Source: Paenibacillus taichungensis
GTDB lineage: Bacteria > Bacillota > Bacilli > Paenibacillales > Paenibacillaceae
NCBI RefSeq assembly: GCF_003287275.1
Contig: NZ_QEVW01000010.1
Span: 121,461 to 185,460 of the forward strand
Length of the DNA: 64,000 nucleotides
Direction: 5' to 3'
This document shows, one piece after another, positions 44,676-54,326 of the stretch. The notes beneath the pieces are model-generated. The model was not told the origin of the DNA and ran no database searches. It saw nothing but the letters and a program-made list of their open reading frames with translations. Made by a program: the position numbers and the translations under genes. Each line of letters begins with the position of its first letter. Position 1 is the stretch's first letter.

Positions 44676-47309
44676 ATGACAAGCCAAACCTTGGTGTTTT
44701 CGATGGATGCACAGTCCTTGGAGCGGATCGAGCAGAAGTTCCAGGAGAAGTTAAACTTTGCGGATGCCCGTAAAGATGAACTGTTTCATGTGTTTCAGCA
44801 GCCTTTAACTGAAGAAGAGGAATGGGCTTTGAAATATGTGTATGCCTACATGCCGGTAAACGACTTGGCTGATTATGATGGGGAATTGTTCCTCAGTCAT
44901 GTGCGCCGGGCACTGGACATTCGCAAGCGTGTGCCTTGGGGGGGATGTGTACCAGATCATCTGTTTCTGCATTTTGTACTCCCCTATCGAATCAATACAG
45001 AGAATATTGAAGATTTCCGTGGCATTATCTTTGACGAGTTGGCTGACCGGACAGCGAAGTTATCCATGGCGGATGCCATTCTGGAGACCAATTACTGGTG
45101 TCATGAGAAAGCGACTTATATTGGCAGCGATCTGCGCACGATATCGCCGCTGACGATGATTCGAAATGCCCGCGGCCGTTGTGGAGAAGAATCCACGCTG
45201 GCGGTAGCCGCTCTTCGTAGCATCGGCATACCTGCCCGTCAGGTCTACACACCACGCTGGGCTCACTGTGACAGCAATCATGCTTGGGTAGAAGCCTGGG
45301 CGGACGGCCAGTGGTATTACATTGGGGCATGTGAGCCGGAAGCCGGATTGAATCAAGGGTGGTTCAGTCCACCAGCCCGTAGGGCCATGCTGATCAATAC
45401 GAGAATATTCGCCGACTATCCGGGACCGGAGGATATAACACTCTCCGAGAAGGGATATACGGAGATCAATTTACTGGAGAACTACGCGCCAGCGCATACC
45501 ATCCGCGTGAAGGTAACAAATGAGCAGGGCGCGCCTGTGCCTGAAGCGAGTGTCCGATTTGAGCTATACAATAGTGCTGAATTTTATCCCATCGCCGAAA
45601 TCAAGACTGATGCACAGGGAGATGCTTCCTTTAAGACGGGTCATGGCGACCTATTAATTCGTGCGGTTAGTGGTGGCAAGTGGGGTGAAATTCTATTCAA
45701 AGCTCAGGATAGCGATCATGTTGAGATCGTGTTGGATTCATCAGAGCAGCCATCAGGGATCGTGGATTTTGATATGGTTCCTCCTCCAGAAGGGGAGGGA
45801 GAAGTAGTGGCTTCGTTACCGGAAGAGAAGATCCAGGCTCACAACCGCCGCCTGGAGGAAGGTACGAAGATTCGGAGTGGATATGAGGATACATTCCTGA
45901 GTGAGGAAGATGCATTTGCATTGGCTCATACAACTGGACTGCCTCCGGAGCGCGTACGGGATATTCTACAGAAGGCACGGGGCAACAGCCGCGAAATCGC
46001 TGCTTTCCTAGAGGAACGTTCCGGTGAATTTGGTGAGTGGCCACTACAGTTGCTGGAGTCGATGAACGAAAAAGACTTGATCGATACTTTTCGGCTGACA
46101 TTGGACGATCATCTTATTGGTGCACTTTCACAGCGTGGACAATGGGCAGAGGAGACATTTGTGAAGTACATTCTGTGCCCACGGGTCTCCTATGAAATGG
46201 TGGTGCCTTATCGATCTGTATTCCAGAATGCTTATTCCGAGGAAGAAGCAGCGGCGTTCAGGGAAGATCCTTCGATGCTTGCGTGCAATCTGGAACAGGA
46301 CTATTCGTATTATGAGGATCTCCCTAACCTGAAAGGTAAGGGGAACCCTGTAGGTACTTATAGTCTGATGAAGGGAGACCCACCTTCGCTGGATATTCTG
46401 TTTGTCGCCGTGTGCCGCAGTTTGGGTATTCCGGCCCGATTGCATCCGAGCGAGCAGAAACCGCAGTATCTGAGTGAACAAGGTTGGGAGGATGCAGTGT
46501 TCGGTCGTACCTCTTCTCGAAATGAGGACAGCTCAAGCTGGGGAATGCTGCATCTCCTCAAGGACTCAGAAGCTCAGGGGGATGCACCGGCAGCATCCTA
46601 TGCGGAGAATTTCACATTGGCACGTCTGGAAGATGGGGTGTACAAAACGCTGATTTATCAGGATGGTTATTCCGATGTCTATAGCGATCCATTTGAGGTT
46701 GAACCGGGGGCTTATCGTTTAACGACTGGCATCCGTTTGAAAGATGGAACGGTAAGAGTCCGCTTCATTTACTGCACTGTTCGCGCTGGAGACACCGCTG
46801 AAGTAGTCCTGACTTATCGCGAGACGGAGGTAGACATCCCGGTGCTGGGCAAACTAACAACCGGCAGTGTGCTGACTCATCTGGATGGTTCTGAAGTGCA
46901 ACTGGAGGAACTTCTGGGATCAGAAGGAGCTATTGCTGCCTGGATTGAACCGGAGCGGGAACCGACCAAACATCTGATTCGTGAGCTGTGTGAACTCGCT
47001 GAGCCTCTTAATAAGCTGGGCGTGCCAATCGTGCTGCTGATCGGAGATACGGAATGGAACGCCTCCTTTGACCCTGTGAATTATCCGAAACTGCCGCTAC
47101 GCACGATTTTTGTTCGTGATTCCAGCTATGCGTCCTTATCCAGTTTTATTTCGAAACCTGCCGCTCAGGAAGCGGGCTATCCGCATCTGTTCGTACTGGA
47201 TAATCAGGATCAAATTCGATATTCGGCCTCCGGGTACAAGATTGGTACAGGCAAGGAAGCTCTGCAGATTGCTGCTGCGATATCTCAATCATGGAATGGA
47301 TCGGAGTGA
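44676..47309 (+). CDS. Large transglutaminase-fold protein of a glycan operon
   Basis: An 877-residue cytoplasmic protein with several parts. Residues about 95-230 form a transglutaminase core with Cys169 in NARGRCGEESTLAVAALRSIGIPAR and His202 in HCDSNHAWVEAWADGQWYYIG; the third member may be Glu220 in GACEPEAG. An Ig-like carboxypeptidase-regulatory-type domain follows (about 275-360). At about 560-610 a second, degenerate core (GTYSLMKGDPPSLDILFVAVCRSLGIPARLHP) keeps a Cys. The last 150 residues are thioredoxin-like but lack a CxxC. Peptide:N-glycanases share this fold, and the neighbours are a fucosidase and a GH18 enzyme, so a glycopeptide-processing role is possible; protease or transpeptidase roles are equally open. 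It overlaps no neighbour, and GH18 starts five bases after its stop. Confidence 0.8.
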   Translation: MTSQTLVFSMDAQSLERIEQKFQEKLNFADARKDELFHVFQQPLTEEEEWALKYVYAYMPVNDLADYDGELFLSHVRRALDIRKRVPWGGCVPDHLFLHFVLPYRINTENIEDFRGIIFDELADRTAKLSMADAILETNYWCHEKATYIGSDLRTISPLTMIRNARGRCGEESTLAVAALRSIGIPARQVYTPRWAHCDSNHAWVEAWADGQWYYIGACEPEAGLNQGWFSPPARRAMLINTRIFADYPGPEDITLSEKGYTEINLLENYAPAHTIRVKVTNEQGAPVPEASVRFELYNSAEFYPIAEIKTDAQGDASFKTGHGDLLIRAVSGGKWGEILFKAQDSDHVEIVLDSSEQPSGIVDFDMVPPPEGEGEVVASLPEEKIQAHNRRLEEGTKIRSGYEDTFLSEEDAFALAHTTGLPPERVRDILQKARGNSREIAAFLEERSGEFGEWPLQLLESMNEKDLIDTFRLTLDDHLIGALSQRGQWAEETFVKYILCPRVSYEMVVPYRSVFQNAYSEEEAAAFREDPSMLACNLEQDYSYYEDLPNLKGKGNPVGTYSLMKGDPPSLDILFVAVCRSLGIPARLHPSEQKPQYLSEQGWEDAVFGRTSSRNEDSSSWGMLHLLKDSEAQGDAPAASYAENFTLARLEDGVYKTLIYQDGYSDVYSDPFEVEPGAYRLTTGIRLKDGTVRVRFIYCTVRAGDTAEVVLTYRETEVDIPVLGKLTTGSVLTHLDGSEVQLEELLGSEGAIAAWIEPEREPTKHLIRELCELAEPLNKLGVPIVLLIGDTEWNASFDPVNYPKLPLRTIFVRDSSYASLSSFISKPAAQEAGYPHLFVLDNQDQIRYSASGYKIGTGKEALQIAAAISQSWNGSE

Positions 47310-47314
47310 AGAGG

Positions 47315-48361
47315 ATGACGAAATATATTGCTGCTGGTTATGTCGTTGATTCTGTACTTCCCGACATGACGGATGAGGATCTGTTGAAGTTAACACATCT
47401 GAATGTAGCCTTCGGTCATGTCAAGAATGATGAAATCACAATTGAGCATTTAAAAAACGGAGAGGCTGTCCGGAATATTAAGGAGAAGCATCCAAATCTA
47501 ACGGTGCTGCTGTCCGTGGGCGGGTGGAGCGCCGGTGGTTTCTCTGAGGCCGCCTCAACCGATGCGGGGAGGGACAGCATGGCTGCATCAGCGGTTAGGG
47601 TGCTGGAGGATTATCCTTTTGACGGAATTGATCTGGACTGGGAGTATCCTTCTTACGGTGAAGCTGGTATCGCATCCAGTCCAGATGACAAACGGAATTT
47701 CACCTTACTTCTCAAGACGATCCGGGAGAGGCTGGATGCCAAGGGCTCCGAGGATGGCCGTCATTATCTGCTCACCATTGCGGCAGGGGCTGATCAATAC
47801 TACGTAGACGGTACAGAGATGGCTGAGGTGCAGCAGTACCTGGACTTTGTGCAGTTGATGACCTATGATATGCGCGGCGGTTTTCAGGTTCTGACCGGAC
47901 ATCATACGAATCTGTATACGCCAACCGGGGATCTGTTCCGAATTAGTACAGATGCTTCCGTGAACCTGTTCATCCGCGCCGGCGTTCCGAAAGAGAAGAT
48001 CGTAATCGGCGCTGCGTTCTACTCCCGGATCTGGACTGAGGTCCCTGACCGAAACCATGGCCTTCACCAAATGGCCGGTAGTACAGGCGGCTACGGTCCG
48101 GCATTTGCCGAGCTGCAAGCGAAGTACATCAATAAGAATGGTTATATCCGTTATTGGGATGAGGAAGCCTGCGCGCCGTTCCTGTTTAACGGTTCCAGCC
48201 TAATTTCTTATGATGATGAAGAATCAATTCAGTGCAAATGCAATTACGTGAAGGATCAGGGCCTGGCCGGCATTATGTTCTGGGAATACGGCTGTGATCC
48301 GACCCATCGTCTGCTGGGTGCAATTCATCAAGGGCTTCAAGATGTTCCGGTAGAGAAATAG
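47315..48361 (+). CDS. GH18 family glycosidase, intracellular
   Basis: A 348-residue barrel enzyme without signal peptide. The GH18 catalytic signature DxxDxDxE is present as FDGIDLDWEYPS, with Glu110 as acid. The substrate-assisting segments LLSVGGWSAGGFSEA (about 65-79), LVQLMTYDMRGG-like block (QLMTYDMRGG, about 185) and the terminal GIMFWEYGCDPTHRLL are also kept. GH18 includes chitinases and endo-beta-N-acetylglucosaminidases acting on GlcNAc-GlcNAc. Its cytoplasmic location and the fucosidase in the operon make imported chito-oligosaccharides or N-glycan cores the likely substrates (inference). The start at 47315 is favoured by GGAG eight bases upstream. Last gene of the operon. Confidence 0.92.
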   Translation: MTKYIAAGYVVDSVLPDMTDEDLLKLTHLNVAFGHVKNDEITIEHLKNGEAVRNIKEKHPNLTVLLSVGGWSAGGFSEAASTDAGRDSMAASAVRVLEDYPFDGIDLDWEYPSYGEAGIASSPDDKRNFTLLLKTIRERLDAKGSEDGRHYLLTIAAGADQYYVDGTEMAEVQQYLDFVQLMTYDMRGGFQVLTGHHTNLYTPTGDLFRISTDASVNLFIRAGVPKEKIVIGAAFYSRIWTEVPDRNHGLHQMAGSTGGYGPAFAELQAKYINKNGYIRYWDEEACAPFLFNGSSLISYDDEESIQCKCNYVKDQGLAGIMFWEYGCDPTHRLLGAIHQGLQDVPVEK

Positions 48362-48413
48362 AAGAAGCGAGCCGGGTTCGACAATTCGTATTGTGTATAC
48401 GGGCCGAAAATAA

Positions 48414-48460
48414 ATAGAAACCTCCTCTAACCAAAAGGTTCAGGGGAGGTTTCTATTTTA
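48414..48460. terminator. Bidirectional terminator at the end of the glycan operon
   Basis: AGAAACCTCCTCTAACC pairs imperfectly with GGTTCAGGGGAGGTTTCT and is followed by ATTTTA; A-rich sequence on the other side suits the convergent regulator gene. Confidence 0.8.
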
Positions 48461-48470
48461 TACGAATCCA

Positions 48471-50771
48471 TTATCCAAGACATTCCTCGTCGTCATCATC
48501 CGGGGAATCGGAGGAGTCGTTGGGACGGTGCATTTTGCGGTACTGCCCTGGGGTATAACCCGTCTCTTTCTTGAATTTACGGATGAAGTTCGGTGTATCC
48601 AGATAACCGACGCGTGTGATGATATCTTTTAATGGATCGCTAGTATGCAGCAGCAGCCGGATGACTTCATCCATCCGTTTCTGCCAGATATATTGGGTAA
48701 AGTTCATGCCGATCTTCTCTTTGAAGGAACGGCTGAAATACGAGGAAGAGATCGTGAATTTCGATGAAATCGTACCCAGGCTGAGATCATAATCTGAGTA
48801 ATTGGTATCAATATAAGCAACGATTTCATCCATCAGGGAGCTTTCTTCCGTCTCGCTCTTCGCCTCGACATGAGCACAGATTTCGGCGGCAAGTCCTTTC
48901 AGTTTTTTCTCCAAATCCTCCAACGAATCGTAGGAAGTGATCCTTGGAAGTTGATTAACCACATGATGAATGCCAAGCTCCGAGGCCGTTTTGAGCATCG
49001 TATTCAGAATATCAAAGCAGATGCATCGTAGCAGTGGTACAGACGGCATTTCGGATTTCAAGGTATTCAACGCAGTTGATACCATCTGAACCGCCACATC
49101 GTAACTGCCCTGTTTCAAGCTCTGATCCAGCTTAAGCAGCACATCCTTAGGTACCCAGAAAGAAGAATCCTGTTCACTAGAGCCGGAAAGGGCGTTGAAG
49201 AAGGTGCTGCTGCCCTGTCCGTGGAGCATGGATGCTTCCAGTGCGGTTGATGCCTCAATGTAGGATTGATTCAGCTGCAATGGAGAACTGTAGTTGTTGC
49301 CGATCCCGATTGCGGGAGCAACTCCAACGTGATCTGCCATCATTGATTGCAGTGATTCAACAATAGACTCCATACGGGCATTCAAGCTGGATTCATACCC
49401 TACCTCGGCATCAAATCCGACGATGAGGGCCACTTGGTCTGGTTGTGGAAGCTCCACGCCGTAAGCATAAGCAGACAGCTCCGGCAGTTCCATATCGTTA
49501 ATCAGCTGCATAACAGTACGCTGTTCGAGGTGATCTCCGCTGGGAAAATCGTACATTTCCAATCCTAATGTCATGACAAAATAATGGGATCGGTTAAAGC
49601 GTATGCCGAGATTGTCCGTAAACTCAGAAGGGAGTTCTCCGGTATGGCCATGCTTCAGTAGCATGAGCAGAATATGATTACGAGCGTAGGGCTCCTGAAG
49701 GTCCACGCGCTGGCTGTAATCATGCAGCGTTTTCTTGATCCATTCCAGCTCGTTGCTGGTTGTGGAAGGTTCAGGATTATTTTTTAAACGGATAAACTCC
49801 ATCAAGTCTGAAATTGGATGGTATTGTCTTCGGGCCAACATAATGGCAAGGAAGGTGCCCATCACGACCACGAAGGAGAAAACAAGAACAACAAAGGTAC
49901 GAATATGGACGATTCGACTAAAAAATTGATTGCTCGGCATAGCGGTTACATAAGTCCAGCCCGCGTCTGATTTGACGGATACAACCGAATGCGGTTCTTG
50001 ATTTAAGGAGAGACTGTGGGTTCCCGGCTCAAGTTCAAACAGAGATTTGACTTCCTGTTCGGTAATGGTTTCCCCTTTATAATTGGCGGCCAGCACCTGC
50101 CCATAATTATCGAAAATATAAGTCATCCCATGGTAGTCGCTGAGAATGGAATCAATCAATCCGGTCAGATTGGACTCGTGAATCAAGTACATGACAGTGC
50201 CGTGGGCAGGCGTATTATTAGGTGCAATCGGTACAAGGTAGGCCAGCATGGAATTGGGTACTTTGGTTCCTTGAACGACTTGCTCGGCTGGTCGTATCGT
50301 GGGGAACTGAACGTTATTCAAATCCCGGATCATGTCCGTTTTGTTCCATGTATTAAATTTGTAGCGGCCCGTGAATACATCCAGGTTCTCAGAGCCCTGA
50401 GACGAGTAGATGTTATCATCTCCGCGGAAGAACAGAAATAGTTCATCGATAATGGAACTGGTCGCCTTGTATTTGACCAAAGCACTAATCGATTCCCGGC
50501 TATAGTAGGGATGGTGAGTCCAATAGCGGGTCAGCTGCTCATCGTAAGCGATACGAAATGCGATGTCCTGCAATTCCTTCATGCGGTCATCAATGACCGT
50601 TTTTGCTTGGGTCAACTGATTGACATTGGTCTGCTCGATCTCTGAACGGAGCGTGTCCACAGCATTGTGATAAATAATAATAGTTAATATAACAAGAGGT
50701 ATAAGGAAAATGGAGATATAGGATAGTGTGTACTTAAGCAGAAGCTTGGACTTGAAGTGATTCCATTTCAT
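48471..50771 (-). CDS. Membrane AraC-family regulator, YesN/YtdP type
   Basis: A 766-residue one-component sensor. A membrane helix near the N-terminus (LLLKYTLSYISIFLIPLVILTIIIY) and another near residue 300 (TFVVLVFSFVVVMGTFLAIML) flank an extracellular domain of about 250 residues. A long cytoplasmic part leads to a C-terminal AraC helix-turn-helix pair (SLGTISSKFTISSSYFSRSF, then LKDIITRVGYLDTPNFIRKF and ETGYTPGQYRKM). The last residues are acidic (SPDDDDEECLG). Proteins of this design sit next to LplABC-type transporter operons in Paenibacillus and probably activate them; here the operon at 38730-48361 ends just before it in convergent orientation. The start at 50771 is fixed by GGGAGG nine bases upstream. 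Confidence 0.93.
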   Translation of the reverse strand: MKWNHFKSKLLLKYTLSYISIFLIPLVILTIIIYHNAVDTLRSEIEQTNVNQLTQAKTVIDDRMKELQDIAFRIAYDEQLTRYWTHHPYYSRESISALVKYKATSSIIDELFLFFRGDDNIYSSQGSENLDVFTGRYKFNTWNKTDMIRDLNNVQFPTIRPAEQVVQGTKVPNSMLAYLVPIAPNNTPAHGTVMYLIHESNLTGLIDSILSDYHGMTYIFDNYGQVLAANYKGETITEQEVKSLFELEPGTHSLSLNQEPHSVVSVKSDAGWTYVTAMPSNQFFSRIVHIRTFVVLVFSFVVVMGTFLAIMLARRQYHPISDLMEFIRLKNNPEPSTTSNELEWIKKTLHDYSQRVDLQEPYARNHILLMLLKHGHTGELPSEFTDNLGIRFNRSHYFVMTLGLEMYDFPSGDHLEQRTVMQLINDMELPELSAYAYGVELPQPDQVALIVGFDAEVGYESSLNARMESIVESLQSMMADHVGVAPAIGIGNNYSSPLQLNQSYIEASTALEASMLHGQGSSTFFNALSGSSEQDSSFWVPKDVLLKLDQSLKQGSYDVAVQMVSTALNTLKSEMPSVPLLRCICFDILNTMLKTASELGIHHVVNQLPRITSYDSLEDLEKKLKGLAAEICAHVEAKSETEESSLMDEIVAYIDTNYSDYDLSLGTISSKFTISSSYFSRSFKEKIGMNFTQYIWQKRMDEVIRLLLHTSDPLKDIITRVGYLDTPNFIRKFKKETGYTPGQYRKMHRPNDSSDSPDDDDEECLG

Positions 50772-51110
50772 ACTCTGCAACCTCCCGTTTTTCTTTAGAG
50801 CTGCAGCGATAGCGCTCTCATAAAGACAGTGAAGTATTACCATGATGCCGAGCTACTAGGTGTTCCTACTAAAAATATTAGGAGAACTTCTCTAATAAAT
50901 CAATGAATCTTTTCTGAGATTTAAGGGGAGTCATGCAGAACGTTTCTTGAGAGAATCGATGTAGATAACCATAGCAAAATCCCCTTCGAGTTCACTCCTT
51001 TCCTTATGTTACCACACAAGGCTTTTTAAAGAGTATCAACTTGAAGGGGATGATTTTAATAGAGGTTATATTGTAGTTTGTACATTTATATTCGAAGGTC
51101 ACACGATTAT

Positions 51111-52628
51111 TTAATCCAGTGGTTCATAATCAAACCAATCGAACAGACTGGGTGCATCTTCTCCTGATGGATTGTGAGCATACATGGCAATGATGACTCC
51201 TGTGAAGCCGCCCGCCACTTCAGTAGAGAGCAGATGGGTTTCGCCCGAGCCGAGGACAGTGCCAGTTGTTGAACCTTGCTGCACGGAGAATGTGAATATA
51301 TCACGCTGGGCCTGAATCTGTAATATCGCAGGTCCAGCTCCACAGTCCCGAATTACCTCTGTTCTTAAAGTACCAACCGTTCGTCGGAATATCATTTTTT
51401 TGTGACCGTTGACCCGAGTTATAGCCAGATCATAATGATATTTCTCATTCATATAGACGGTCAATCCCGCTTCGTCGCCATCATGCGTTGGATCAAAGTT
51501 CATTTTGGCAGCCAAGTTACATAAGAAATGGCTCAAGCGACGACCTACAAAGGCGGGATTTCCATTATCATTGAGAGATACGGGGTTTCCTCGCAGAACA
51601 AGATGGCCCGGGTGTTCTGTGAGTGACCAACTATCTGGAGCTGGATTCCGTAGGAAGATCCAGTCCAGACCAAGTGTGGACACATTGAAATCATCCCGGG
51701 TTCCCTTGTGGGGCCATTGGACTTCAGGCAGCTGCGGGCCAATCATGACAGGCTCAATATGTCCGTCATGACCGATGATAGGCCATCCTTCACTCGTCCA
51801 GTTCACGGGTGCGAGGAATGTCTCACGCCCCAAGTGATGCCGCAAGGGGTAGGCTGCTGGGCGTATTCCAAGGCATACCGCCCACCAGCTTCCGTCATGT
51901 GCTTGCACCAAATCGGCATGCCCAGTGGCGTGAATGCTGCTTTTCATGCTTCGGTTCGAAAGGATCGGATTGTGAGGGCAGGGATGGAAAGGCCCATATG
52001 GATCCGTGCTTCGTGCAATGGTTTCCATATGCCCGTATTCGGTTCCCCCTTCGGCGATCATCAGATAGTAGAGGCCATTTATTTTGTACAAGTGTGGGGC
52101 CTCAGGTGCGGCACCGCCAGTTCCCTTCCAGATGAACTGGCTCTCTGTCAGCTTGTTGCCCGTCAAGATGTCGATCTCGCATTGATAGATTCCCTCACCT
52201 TCATTCCCATTACAGGCGGATTGAAAGTAAATACGACCATCATCATCAAAGAATAGGGAGGGGTCTATGCCATCCTGGGCGACAAAAATAGGATCGGACC
52301 AAGGTCCTTCAGGTTTCATGCTTCGTACATAGAAGTTGCCGCCTCCGCTTACATTGGTAGTTGTCATGTAGAACCAGCCATCATGGTGGCGTAGAGTTGG
52401 CGCATAAATACCTCCGGAACTGCCCGCTTTGGAGAGTGGAAGCTGTTCGGCAGAAGTGAGTACATGGCCAATCTGTCGCCAATTCACAAGATCTTTGCTA
52501 TGAAAAAGGGGTACACCCGGGAAATATTCAAACGTGCTGGTTACGAGGTAATAATCTTCGTCTACCCGACAGATGCTGGGATCTGGATAGAAGCCCGGAA
52601 TCACGGGATTGGTGTAGTTCGACATCAT
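51111..52628 (-). CDS. GH43 beta-xylosidase/alpha-L-arabinofuranosidase, intracellular
   Basis: A 505-residue protein without signal peptide. The five-blade propeller carries the three catalytic acids of GH43: the Asp in IPGFYPDPSICRV (near residue 16), the middle Asp in QDGIDPSLFFDDDG (about 125) and the Glu in AAPEAPHLYKINGLYYLM (about 175). The C-terminal 190 residues form the beta-sandwich (DDFNVSTLGLDWIFLRNP, then LVLRGNPVSLN) typical of beta-xylosidase-like GH43 subfamilies (GH43_11/12 type). It lies nine bases after the solute-binding protein gene on the same strand, so one operon. Tandem ATG codons at 52628 and 52625 follow TAGGAGC. Xylo- or arabino-oligosaccharide specificity cannot be decided from sequence alone. 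Confidence 0.93.
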   Translation of the reverse strand: MMSNYTNPVIPGFYPDPSICRVDEDYYLVTSTFEYFPGVPLFHSKDLVNWRQIGHVLTSAEQLPLSKAGSSGGIYAPTLRHHDGWFYMTTTNVSGGGNFYVRSMKPEGPWSDPIFVAQDGIDPSLFFDDDGRIYFQSACNGNEGEGIYQCEIDILTGNKLTESQFIWKGTGGAAPEAPHLYKINGLYYLMIAEGGTEYGHMETIARSTDPYGPFHPCPHNPILSNRSMKSSIHATGHADLVQAHDGSWWAVCLGIRPAAYPLRHHLGRETFLAPVNWTSEGWPIIGHDGHIEPVMIGPQLPEVQWPHKGTRDDFNVSTLGLDWIFLRNPAPDSWSLTEHPGHLVLRGNPVSLNDNGNPAFVGRRLSHFLCNLAAKMNFDPTHDGDEAGLTVYMNEKYHYDLAITRVNGHKKMIFRRTVGTLRTEVIRDCGAGPAILQIQAQRDIFTFSVQQGSTTGTVLGSGETHLLSTEVAGGFTGVIIAMYAHNPSGEDAPSLFDWFDYEPLD

Positions 52629-52637
52629 ATAGTGCTC

Positions 52638-54326
52638 CTATTCATTCCAGAGTTTAACGCGATCCTGGACGTATTTGGTGAATCCCTGCTCCATTTTTTC
52701 GACATCTGCATCAACAAGCTTCTGCTGATAGTCATTCCAGATGGCATCGAATTCTTCCGGTTTCGCCATGACGGCCAGCGGAATCTGTTTCCATGTAATA
52801 TCCTTCACTTTATTAGCTATAATGTTGATTTCATCATCACTTGGCACAGAGATATTCCATACCGCTCCCCATGGTTTTACCGGGAAATCCTTTTCGTTCG
52901 GAAACAGATCCATCCAGGTCGTTGCATCGTAAGCTTGAAGGGTCTCTTTCTCTACATCTGTATAATTCTCAATAATCTGTTCCGGGAAGTTCTTGGTATA
53001 ATAATTGTCAGTAGAGTCTTTCGCGCCATCCCCGTAATGACCACCTATATTGGTGTAAAGGCCTACGCCGGATTCTCTGGTGAAGGCGATATTGTCATTA
53101 ATAATGCGATGCTGCACATCCGCGGGTACAACTCGCTTACCGTCCTCCATCGTATATTGCTTACCTTCTATGCCCCAATAGTTAAGGATTTGGCCTTCCT
53201 CGGAAGCGAGAAAATCCAGAAATTTAATGGCTCGGACCGGATCTTCTGCACTTTCAGTTATGCCTACACCCCAGCCAGCCATGAACCCAGTGGACTGGTA
53301 TCGGTTATCCTTGTATTGATCGGATAGCATGACAGAATAATGTCCATAGGTTTGATCATTTTTTCCTGCAGCCTTCAGCGCCTTTTCCCCATCGGAGTAG
53401 CCCCAGTCTGCATCGATCAGACCGATGACACGACCAGAAGCGACTTTGGCCAGATATTGATCGTTTTTCTGAATAAAAGACTCCTGATCAAGCAACCCAG
53501 TGTTATACATATGGTTAAGCCATTGGAAGTACTCTTTCTCACCTTCCGTGCGGAAATGGTAGGTTGCTTCATGCGTTTCCGGATCAATGTAGTACTCTCC
53601 ATCACCGGATTTACCAGTAGTCTCAGCCGCGGGATTTGTCACGGTAATTTGAATGTGCCAGTCATCCGCGTTTAATGTCATGCCGATATTTTTGTTACCA
53701 TTCTCATCGGTAGGGTGCTTCTCCAAATAAGATCGAATGACATTTTCATAATCTTGCAGTGTCTTGATCTGAGGATACCCGGCCTCCTGCACAGCACGAT
53801 GCTGAAGCTCAAAACCTGCACCAGCCACGAAGTTGACCCCGTCTATGGCTGAGTAGGTAGGAATGACATAGATGGAAGGATCGTCGTTACTGTAGCGCAG
53901 ACGTTTGATTTGGTCACCGAAGAGTTTTTTGATGTTTGGGGCATGTTGATCGATCAGATCAGTAAGGTCCAGCATTGCTCCTGCATCAACCAATTTGTCC
54001 AAATCCCCCTTGGGACTGATCAGATCGGGGTAATCACCACTTGCTGCGATCAGTGCCAGTCTCTGTGCGGGGTCCGATACTGCGAATTCGGCATCCAGTG
54101 TGATGCCTGTCTGCTTGGTAATTTCCTTGCCGACATCATCCTGCATCTTATTCCAGTTCGCGTTGGAATCTGCTCCAAAGAAAGTCAACGTCATCGGCGA
54201 AGTATCACTGGCATTTCCTTCTTTGTTTTCTGAGCTTTCATTGCCACTACTGCACCCTGTCAGCAAGCTTAATGAGAGTGTAAGTGCAACGGAAACTTTT
54301 GCAATCTTTCTCATCGAATGAACCAT
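52638..54326 (-). CDS. Extracellular solute-binding lipoprotein without linked permeases
   Basis: A 562-residue lipoprotein: signal peptide and lipobox (LSLLTGCSS, Cys near residue 25), then an LplA-like solute-binding fold (PMTLTFFGADSNANWNKM, ASGDYPDLISPKGD, LDLTDLIDQHAPNIKKLFG, GWGVGITESAEDPVRAIKFLDFLASEEGQIL). It forms a two-gene unit with the GH43 enzyme downstream. No permease lies within the unit, which is unusual for this family; permeases encoded elsewhere must serve it. AGGAGGTC precedes the ATG. A divergent AraC-type regulator begins 184 bases away and probably controls the pair. Confidence 0.92.
   Translation of the reverse strand: MVHSMRKIAKVSVALTLSLSLLTGCSSGNESSENKEGNASDTSPMTLTFFGADSNANWNKMQDDVGKEITKQTGITLDAEFAVSDPAQRLALIAASGDYPDLISPKGDLDKLVDAGAMLDLTDLIDQHAPNIKKLFGDQIKRLRYSNDDPSIYVIPTYSAIDGVNFVAGAGFELQHRAVQEAGYPQIKTLQDYENVIRSYLEKHPTDENGNKNIGMTLNADDWHIQITVTNPAAETTGKSGDGEYYIDPETHEATYHFRTEGEKEYFQWLNHMYNTGLLDQESFIQKNDQYLAKVASGRVIGLIDADWGYSDGEKALKAAGKNDQTYGHYSVMLSDQYKDNRYQSTGFMAGWGVGITESAEDPVRAIKFLDFLASEEGQILNYWGIEGKQYTMEDGKRVVPADVQHRIINDNIAFTRESGVGLYTNIGGHYGDGAKDSTDNYYTKNFPEQIIENYTDVEKETLQAYDATTWMDLFPNEKDFPVKPWGAVWNISVPSDDEINIIANKVKDITWKQIPLAVMAKPEEFDAIWNDYQQKLVDADVEKMEQGFTKYVQDRVKLWNE

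Noticed and set aside
50805..50822. cre site upstream of the YesN-type regulator
   Set aside because: Two mismatches to the consensus in a region without a clear promoter.
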